A DNA stretch of 64,000 nucleotides from NCBI GenBank assembly GCA_037447655.1, contig JBBHKE010003506.1:1-64000 (forward strand), read 5' to 3'. Within the stretch, counting starts at the first letter, position 1. The number at the start of each line of letters is the position of its first letter. Source of the stretch: Zygnema cylindricum (lineage: Eukaryota; Streptophyta; Zygnematophyceae; Zygnematales; Zygnemataceae). Both the position numbers and the translations under genes were made by a program. The notes beneath the pieces are model-generated. The model had not been told where the DNA came from. It saw only the letters and a list, made by a program, of their open reading frames with translations, and made no database searches. This document shows, in pieces, positions 56,601 to 64,000 of the stretch.

Positions 56601-59600
56601 AAAAAAATGCGTAAGGCTATTCTTAATTCCTGTCTATTTTCTTGGCTAGTTAGTGCCCAGTCTCCATGTTTTTGCTGAATTGAGCCCAGGACTCTAAGCA
56701 AGAAATCAAAGGATGTTCACTATGGATTGGATGTTGTTTCCATTTTTACAAAAGTATTCTCAACATAAATTGATGCAATTATTATGTTGAAATTTGTTAA
56801 AAGATGCTGCAATACAGGGGCCTACCATCATTTTCACTTTATTTTCAGGGAATTGGCTGTTAAGGAAAATAATTATCAGGATAATAGTGATAATAACAAT
56901 AATAACATTATTAAAAATAGTAATGCGAAACAACTTCTATGTCAAATTTTTATAACAAGAATAATTAAAACAAATTATTCTTAGAATAGTAATGTAACAT
57001 GTCAACTTTAGGATTTTGATGAATGAAAATTTTCCATCTAAGGTCCAGGTTGAGTCTTGATGATTAGCTTTAATCATACCGGTAGTTCCGCAAGTCCATT
57101 GCAACCGGAAACTGGACATGAAGTACTAATTCTGATCGATGGTCTCCTGTCTCTATGGCTCTCTTCCATCTCTCTCTCCTACCCGCTATCCCCATCCTCT
57201 CCCCTCTCCCTCTCTCCCTCTCCCTCTCCCTCTCCCCTGCAGGGCGGCTGCAAAAATCCACGCTATTCAACCGAATTGGCTCATTTGCATACAAGGAATG
57301 TGGCAAGAGTCTTGGTGGGGTGGGAATCTAAAATATGCAAAGCAGTATCCACCGAACATCATGGTACTAATTAGTTGTATCATGAGAGTTTGCTTTTTCT
57401 GCTGTTTGTGCAGTGGTATTGGTTTCCAGATGTCATTCCTTTCAAGAGAGAAATGGCCTTCCTTCAACTTACTCCTTTGATGTTTAGATCTGATAACTGT
57501 CCTGGATTTGACCAGTTTGAACGCTGGTCTTTTTATGGATTACTTTCTGTTCAATGAACATTTGACATGGATTTCTTAGGTTTTTGTTACATTTTGTAAG
57601 GGGTGGCTGGACTATTGCAGGTAGAGAACAAAGTTGTGTACACAGTTCATGACTACGGGCCATATGTGTCGAAAAAACAGGCTTGGTTAAATGAATCCTT
57701 AGGATTTCCTGCGACACTGGAGCCATACTGGGAGGACAGATGGGGTTTTATGCACGATGAGGAAATTGCACCAGTTTGGATAGGAGAGTTTGGAAGCAAG
57801 CTCTCCAGCAATGAAAGCGAACATGTTAATGTGATTGAGAAGGAGTGGTTAACCCGTTTTGTTGCCTATGTGAAGTACGTGAATTAGACAGGAAGGGTGT
57901 TTGGGTGTGTTCTTGAGCTATGAGAAGCATGTCCATTGGATGAATGTGTGAAATAACTGTTTAGTTGATTATTGTGTTTATTTACTTAAGGAACTTCAGT
58001 ATATGCTTTCCAGAACTATTTTGCATTCGTAAGACAGTGGCTACAGAAGTCAGCAGTCAGTCCGAAGGGAGCAATGAACAGTATGCACTTAGGAGGGAGG
58101 GGGAGGGGAGGGGGAGAGGGTCTCTGACATCATACAGAAATCATCTTTTGGGTATTAGCAAAAACATGGGAATGAATGAAGGATGAAGTGGGTCTCGAAG
58201 GAAATCTGTTTTGTAAACTTATCAGCTGAAAAGTGGAACTTGTGGTCAAGTGTGATTGTTGTGATAGGGGCTGCGGATAATCGAAAGTTCATGACATCCT
58301 TATGAAATGAGGAGGTATTAGTCTTTCTAATCAGAAAGGTCAAAAGCTTGCTTAAGTAACATTTAGCTTTCAGTATGCTGAATTTTTGGTGCATACCTCT
58401 TAGAATGATGGTACATAAATTATTTGTTTGTGAAGGCGAGCAGATTGTCCTTATAGACAACTGACGACTGAGTGTTTCATGTTATTTTGACGTTTTCTAT
58501 TTCAGGAACAGGACCCTTGTGTGGACATGGTTTACTTGGAGCCCTTACTCTCGCGATACGGGGGGCATTATGCTCGACAATTGGGAGGGTGTGAATTATG
58601 CAAAAATAAATGCAATTTCAAGTATCATGTATTCCGGATTTTCTCTGTAAGTTTTTCTACTCCTGTCCAACCCACTATCATAGGCATAATGACATTTACC
58701 ATGTGTACCTTCCTAAAAGATTGGATAAAATTGTAAACTCGTTTTTTTTACTGTTTTGAGTATCTTTGTTATCTGTCGCAGAAATTTTAGTGACTACTCT
58801 GGCCTCACGATTTGGCATTTTGAAAATTTGTAACCCATGAATTCCTTTTCTCGATATGCCCATCAATGGTATTGCAGTCAATTAACTATTGCTGATGTCA
58901 CTTATGTTTCAGGCCACCTCCAGCACCACCCCTAGTCCCGTCTCCACCATCCCCTCCTCCTACACCCCCAACGGCTCCACTTGGCCTTATAGTCCCCTCA
59001 TCTCCTACAAGCCCAGTAGCAAGACTCCACCCTCCAGGGACTGTTTTATCTCCTCCTCCGATCGCTGAAATATCATCTCCTCCTCCGATCGCTGAATTAT
59101 CATCTCCTCCTCCGATCACTAAAACTTCATCTCCTCCTCCAACTGAAGAAAATAGGTATTATTGCCTTTGCATTTGACACTTTTTTAAAGAAAGCGACTT
59201 CTCAAGGCAACATGTGGTCCAACAAAAGCGTCTAAACTTTATACACCCAAAATTTAAAACATAACTTGTATTCTCCTTTGTTAATGAAAAGAGTTATAAT
59301 GTTTACAGGCCACATCAAAATTTTGGAACCGACCACATCAATTTTTTTGGAACCGGAATACTCCTATCTCTTAAGATAGTTAATACGAGCTCATACATGA
59401 CTGTCTATATCTTATCCTGTCTATCCTTATCAACGAATATTTCCAGAACAATGCGCAAACCCAATGATCAGTAACAAAGAAAACAACTCCTGTTGCTTAT
59501 TATTCATAAAGTCATATTTTTATTTAGGTTTTTGTCGATATTAATTTGCATGGGCAAAACATAATTTGAAGACGATTTCTTTTTTTTTGGATTTTTTGTG

Positions 59601-60315
59601 TTTTTTTTTTTAAGCAGTTCACCTCCCCCTCCAAAAGGAGGAAGTTCCCCGGTTCCTCTCTTTCCATACCCTCCTCCCAGCAACCTTTCGACAGACAAGT
59701 AAGGTTTTTACTCGGTCTACTCCCTTCTGAAATGTGAATTGCGGCAGTTTTTATATGACAGTCTTTTCATTTCTAAAGTGTGGAGAATAAGGACATTTCA
59801 TACTTTTTAAATTAACATTTTTCTCGCATTTTACTTAGTAATTTCTGGATTAAAAACGTGTAATATTTTATTATATTTTACGCATTTTATTATGTAATTG
59901 TTAGAGATGACAAAATGGAATTGTATTCTAATTGTTTCATAATAAAAGAGTCAGATGATTCTATTGGAAAGATGAGACAAAACCGTATTCTTGAAGACTA
60001 TTCAGGATTAAACTATGTAATTCATACTGTTATTATTGGTCCTCCCCAATATTACATTATGCAACTTGTCAATTGATATGGAGTTCGTTTTCCCCTCCCT
60101 CTCACCCTTCCCCTCCCCCTTCTCCCCCTGCCTCCGGGTTTTGCAGGCTTCCCTCTCCCATCATACAGGGTGCCACCTTCGAGAGCTTCAGTACTCCCAC
60201 CGCTCCCTCCCCCCCTCCCGCTCCATCCGCCGCTGCCTCTTTGCGCCACCTGGCGGCTCCTCTGTGGAGACTCACTGCTGCAATTCTATTGGCCATTGGG
60301 TTTTTGAGGTGGTAA
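53689..60315 (+). CDS. GH5 endoglucanase-like secreted protein, 11 exons, 602 aa
   Basis: Exons: 53689-53817, 54118-54246, 54570-54782, 55075-55290, 56172-56284, 57243-57363, 57621-57874, 58506-58646, 58913-59155, 59618-59698, 60147-60315. All introns are GT-AG and the phases join cleanly. Residues 1-28 are a signal peptide (VVLAALCLWGTLGWSGVALA). The GH5 barrel begins STKGNRIIDNNGYE and YFSGVNWNGFE and includes GIKVILDYH. FNEPH supplies the acid/base E235 and WIGEFGSK the nucleophile E363; VWTWFTWSP follows. From about residue 440 the chain is proline-rich with SSPPPI repeats. The last exon ends in a hydrophobic tail (LTAAILLAIGF) after small residues, suggesting a GPI signal. The family hydrolyses beta-1,4-glucans or mannans; substrate not determined. 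A cell-wall role is inferred. Confidence 0.85.
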
Positions 60316-62812
60316 GGGAGGTCCTAAAGGGGGCTGCCGACTTCGCTCCGACCGAAAATTTTATACGAGCGGAAATGTTTGGACGAGCGAAAGCCTCCCT
60401 TGTGATAAACAAATCCTTTGAAGGGGAGAGCGAGGGAGGTCCGAGAAACAGACCAATGGCATTTGGAGGGTGTTGCGACATTTTTGTTGCCTTTAAGCCC
60501 ACGCCTTTCTTTTGGATGTGTGTGTATTTTTTTGACGTCACGTAGACGCATCCTCGTCAAAAAGCCGTTCACGAGTCTTGTTTTCATGGATTTTGGGGAA
60601 GGTTCTGTTTCGTTACAATTTCTAGTGTGGAAAAGCGTTACTGGATGTTTGGTCGGAATAGGATATCAGCTCACTTAGTGTTTTTGTTTGGTTTAGAGTG
60701 AGAATAAGTTATTAAAGGAAATAAGGTATTGAGGGAAAGAAACATCGAAGGGAATTGTAGTGACTAAGTTAGCTATGGGGCATAAGTTATTGAGAAAATA
60801 CGATTGAAGCAATTATTAGTTAGTTGTGTCCAAATGGCGGCTGGTTAAATAATCGTTGTTGCGTCCGAATGGGCAGTTGCCTCTCAATTTATGTAAGATG
60901 GTGAAACCCCAATATACCCATTGCAAGAAAGTTGTTCAAACTCTTTTTAAATGGGTGTGCTTCAAAATGCATCGTGTTTTTGTCTCTTGTGAAAACTATC
61001 TTCAAAATGGATGGCCAAGGGAGTGAAAAGACGAACACGCCCAAGGGAGCACACGTGGCAAAAGACGTTCAATTTCACTTGTACTTTGTGATGTCAAGTG
61101 TGAAAACAGTTCCTTCTAATTAGCGGTTTGCAGCATGGGAAAGGGCATTACATTACTTTTAAAAGTTACATTCAAAATAAATACTCCTGCCCCCTCCCCC
61201 CAGCTGGAGTTCCATTACATTTCTTTACACCTCTGCGGCCCAATCAGAATGGGCCATTGCAAGATTCTCCTCTACATTTGCGGAGTGCACCTAGCAGCTT
61301 TTAGGGTGAAATATTCGCCAGCCTCTGCCTTGCCTCTCCTGTCTGGCAGCCGAGTGTGGCCGAAAATGCGGCGGCAAAGTTGTCACGAGGCGCACCATCC
61401 GCCTGCTGCAGAGGAAGTCGGCGCGCATCTTTCAATATCAAAAAAATCCTCAAAAGAAAAAGCAACACCTTTTTGGCGGTGGGTAACCATCCGCCTCCTG
61501 GAGACAATACAGGCGGATTACTGGGCAAGGTGCACAACCTAAAGAACAACCACACAATGCAGTGGAACAAAGTGGTATGCAACTTGGGAAAGTACAACAC
61601 AATTCGATATTCATACAATACACACGATTCAAGAGTCTGGAATCGAGCCATTCTTATGTTCGTCTTTTTGACTGGGGAACTTCCCTTACATGGGGTTCCA
61701 TATACAGTAGTCGGTGTTTATTCGGTGTTTTTTATGTCGCTGTTAAAGTTGGTAGATTTTTAGTGTAACCACATTACACAGCTCATTATTACACCGCTCA
61801 AATAATTTGTTTTGTTAACACTGATTTATGGGGAATTAAAAAAAGCTCCTACTAGGAATAGCATTGTTGATTATCAGCGATGCAAGGTATAGCTAAACAT
61901 TTTTCAGGAACCCAAGGTTGCTGTCCTCGTCACTTTCACAAAAATCGGACAATCCATCATGAAGATACGCATCTTTCAACTTTCTGCGCTGATTTGTGCT
62001 GAATAGTACACATGGACAAATACTGAGCTCTAACAACTCGGATACGTATTCACAAAAATATGGACCTTTCACCAACCTATGCAATTTTTGCACAATTGGT
62101 GTCAAATATGGTCATATTTTAGACAGCCACGCAGCAGTGGCAAGCCATGGTTTGTCGCCTTTTTGAGGCTTCTTCGCATCGCAACTCCACAACTGCACCA
62201 CTATTGATGAACCGTTTTGCTCTGTCCCCCTTTTGTTAACTACAACCTGTGACTGGTACGGACAAGTTCATACTAATCTGACAAATGTCAGCAAGCAGAG
62301 CCTGCAGGGATCATCAAAATGAATGCTAGAATGGATTGAATTGTTGCAAGTATTTAAAAAATGGGCAAAATCAGCCCATATTATTTGCGCTGCAACATTA
62401 TGCAACTTAAAAATCTAAAATAGCTGCAAAAAAACAACGAGAGTCCTATAAAACATAAAAAATGCAGACAGTCCCAAACTGCTCCTAGAAAAGACTCTCC
62501 GGAACTGCCTTTGTTCTGATATTCTGACATCAACAGGATTTTTATTCCTACCCTGAAATCAGCACTATCTCCAAGAGCATTCTAACATTATAAACAAATT
62601 GTGCATTCAGAAAACCCCGAACCTAAAGCAAAAAAATGCAACATGAATCTTCTAGCAACCGAATTGATAGGCCGATTTTCAATCCCCAAAACCTAATCTC
62701 CCTCCAAAATAATCCACAAAATGTCTACAAAAATAATGCAAAACCCAGACCAGAACCCACACCAAAACCAAAACCAAAACCCTAAAAAAGTAGAAAACAA
62801 AATGTGCCTTTC
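60316..62812. other. Intergenic, no gene supported
   Basis: The 2.5 kb between the GH5 stop and the convergent phosphatase stop holds only short frames without domains. It must contain both 3' untranslated regions. An A-rich stretch before 62800 lies just beyond the phosphatase stop. Confidence 0.55.
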
Positions 62813-63988
62813 CTACAACTTCGACCTCACGGATTCCAATAGGATTTCAGAAAAACCTCTCTTCTGAGCGTCATCAGAAGTCAAAACTCTAGGAGGCGCC
62901 TGTCTCGACAAAACCCTAAGTTCACGATCTCCGAGAATCTCGAGAACCTGCGGCGCCGCGTTGTGACATCCCGACGACATTCCGACGTCTGTCCTCACAG
63001 CCTTCCCCTCACACACCACATTAATTCCGGTAGGTTGTTGAATAGTGTGTCCCATTACCATTCTCCGGGCTCCCGGAATCTTCTCCAAAGTTCTCGACAA
63101 TAATTCGCAGTCGCAGTCGGTTTCACTCCTCTCCGAGTATTTCCTCGTCCAAACGAGAGCATCCGATCCTCGAAAAAACCGAGGAGAAGTATAGTGTTTC
63201 TTCGAAGGCGGCCATGGCTGTCGTTTACCTTTCTCACCCGTCTCCCCTTTCTCTCCCAAAACCCACTCTCTCGTCTCCTTATTTATCCTCTCCAAACCAT
63301 AATCCACATGGTTCGGCAAAAGCCCTCCGTGGACAAAAACAGAGCTTCCGATAATGAGTACGGCCGGATTTCCCGCCAGAAGACGCGAGGAGATTTCGCC
63401 ACCTGGCTGCAGAGCGGCGAATCGAGCCTTCGATTCTGGACCAATAAACGGAGGAACATTCGCCAGCGGATCTTGCGGAATGCCTGCCACGTGGCACATC
63501 CGTTTCATCCGATTTCCTAGTCGAGTCCATTCCGCCCAGCGATCGAAATCCTGAAACCCTTCCTTGGTCGCGTACGAGAACCAGCCGTCGATGTTGCCGG
63601 TCTCGTGGTTGCCCTGCAACACGTGGACGCGGCCGCCGCCTTTGCGGGGAGCTTCCAAACGAAGCTTCTCCAGAAGGTACAGTACGGACAGTTCCGAGCC
63701 GCCGCGGTCCAGCTGGTCGCCGACTTGCACCAGTACGGTCGAGCCGCCGGTCCAGCCGTCCGTACTGTCGATCAGACCTGCGATTCGGAGAGCTTCGCGA
63801 AACTTTGCCACGTCACCATGGATGTCTCCGATGGCTATGAGACGATCTGCGGCCGGTAGGATTGTCGGTGAAGGAGATTCTAATCTGCCACGTGGCAGTG
63901 GAGGACCCAACACGTGTCCTCCCACGCAGTGGTCCACGAAGGCGTCTACGAAGCGCGAGAGAAGAGGAGGGACCTGCGAACACCCCAT
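62813..63988 (-). CDS. Shewanella-like protein phosphatase (PPP family) ending in -SKL
   Basis: 391 aa in a single exon. Metallophosphatase motifs of the PPP family in order: GDIHGD (54-59), GDQLDRGG (90-97), GNHET (126-130), VFVHGG (217-222), MGHTIQ (312-317). The N-terminal SRFVDAFVDHCVGG and the GDQLDRGG and GNHETGNIDG forms match plant SLP2-type phosphatases better than PP1 or PP2A. The family dephosphorylates proteins; a tyrosine preference is reported for plant SLPs. The C-terminus VRSKL is a canonical type-1 peroxisomal signal with a basic residue before it, so peroxisomal import is predicted. Plant SLP1 is plastidial and SLP2 cytosolic or mitochondrial as I recall. The start is 13 bases from the window end, so an upstream start cannot be excluded. 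Confidence 0.9.
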   Translation of the reverse strand: MGCSQVPPLLSRFVDAFVDHCVGGHVLGPPLPRGRLESPSPTILPAADRLIAIGDIHGDVAKFREALRIAGLIDSTDGWTGGSTVLVQVGDQLDRGGSELSVLYLLEKLRLEAPRKGGGRVHVLQGNHETGNIDGWFSYATKEGFQDFDRWAEWTRLGNRMKRMCHVAGIPQDPLANVPPFIGPESKARFAALQPGGEISSRLLAGNPAVLIIGSSVFVHGGLLPNHVDYGLERINKETREWVLGEKGETGEKGKRQPWPPSKKHYTSPRFFRGSDALVWTRKYSERSETDCDCELLSRTLEKIPGARRMVMGHTIQQPTGINVVCEGKAVRTDVGMSSGCHNAAPQVLEILGDRELRVLSRQAPPRVLTSDDAQKRGFSEILLESVRSKL

Positions 63989-64000
63989 GGCACTCGCTGC

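Noticed and set aside
60036-60545. 169-codon plus-strand frame over the last GH5 exon
   Set aside because: The exon is better explained in the frame that continues the proline-rich tail with correct splice phases. The long frame reads through it in another frame with no domain.
61135-61763. Two overlapping 135-codon frames as a small gene
   Set aside because: No domain, no splice or composition support, and overlapping frames on both strands.

Overview
This is a repeat-dominated eukaryotic window. It most likely comes from a streptophyte: a charophyte alga or an early-diverging land plant. The evidence is a plant/algal Shewanella-like phosphatase, an intron-rich secreted family-5 glycosyl hydrolase, retrotransposon primer sites that match the plant initiator tRNA-Met, and a gypsy element carrying a captured DNA methyltransferase, a combination I recall being reported from charophytes. 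The species cannot be fixed from the sequence alone.

Layout. Positions 1-11730 are a 40-bp satellite with higher-order structure, broken by one solo Copia LTR (9472-10511) and one 64-bp LTR shard. Positions 11731-26372 hold a decayed Ty3/gypsy element (G1) with order gag, protease, cytosine-5 DNA methyltransferase, reverse transcriptase, RNase H, integrase. G1 was hit by a solo Copia LTR (16621-17717) and by a full Copia element A (18720-26028). Element A was itself hit by a 228-bp insertion carrying a tRNA-like Pol III unit and by a 738-bp antisense solo LTR. Positions 26373-30033 are a second gypsy (G2, plus strand, cut at its 3' side), followed by a 10-N gap. Positions 30353-45239 are a related gypsy in the opposite orientation (G3). 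It is split by Copia element C2 (33571-44350, minus), which is split in turn by the non-autonomous Copia element B (38330-42666, plus). Most insertions show 5-bp target duplications, and several have the matching empty site elsewhere in the window.

Positions 45240-53688 are mostly non-coding: a CT-rich microsatellite, a hAT-like terminal-inverted-repeat element, degenerate short repeats, a 91-N gap beside a (TTTTTTAGGG)n array, and a decayed reverse-transcriptase fragment. The right end is genic. An 11-exon GH5 endoglucanase-like gene (53689-60315, plus) encodes a signal peptide, both catalytic glutamates, a proline-rich tail and a hydrophobic C-terminus. An uninterrupted Shewanella-like phosphatase gene (62813-63988, minus) encodes a protein ending in -SKL, a canonical peroxisomal signal.

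The Copia families share an unusual design. The primer site matches the anticodon arm of tRNA-iMet rather than its 3' end. The gag start codon lies inside the 5' LTR, so the primer site is read as protein. The leader carries two tandem hairpins with AGGG loops, one of which shows a compensatory change between families. Element B keeps one open reading frame made of Gag plus in-frame scraps of pol without catalytic motifs, so it probably moves with enzymes from relatives such as A or C2.

All calls were made by reading and hand-aligning the sequence; no database search was run.
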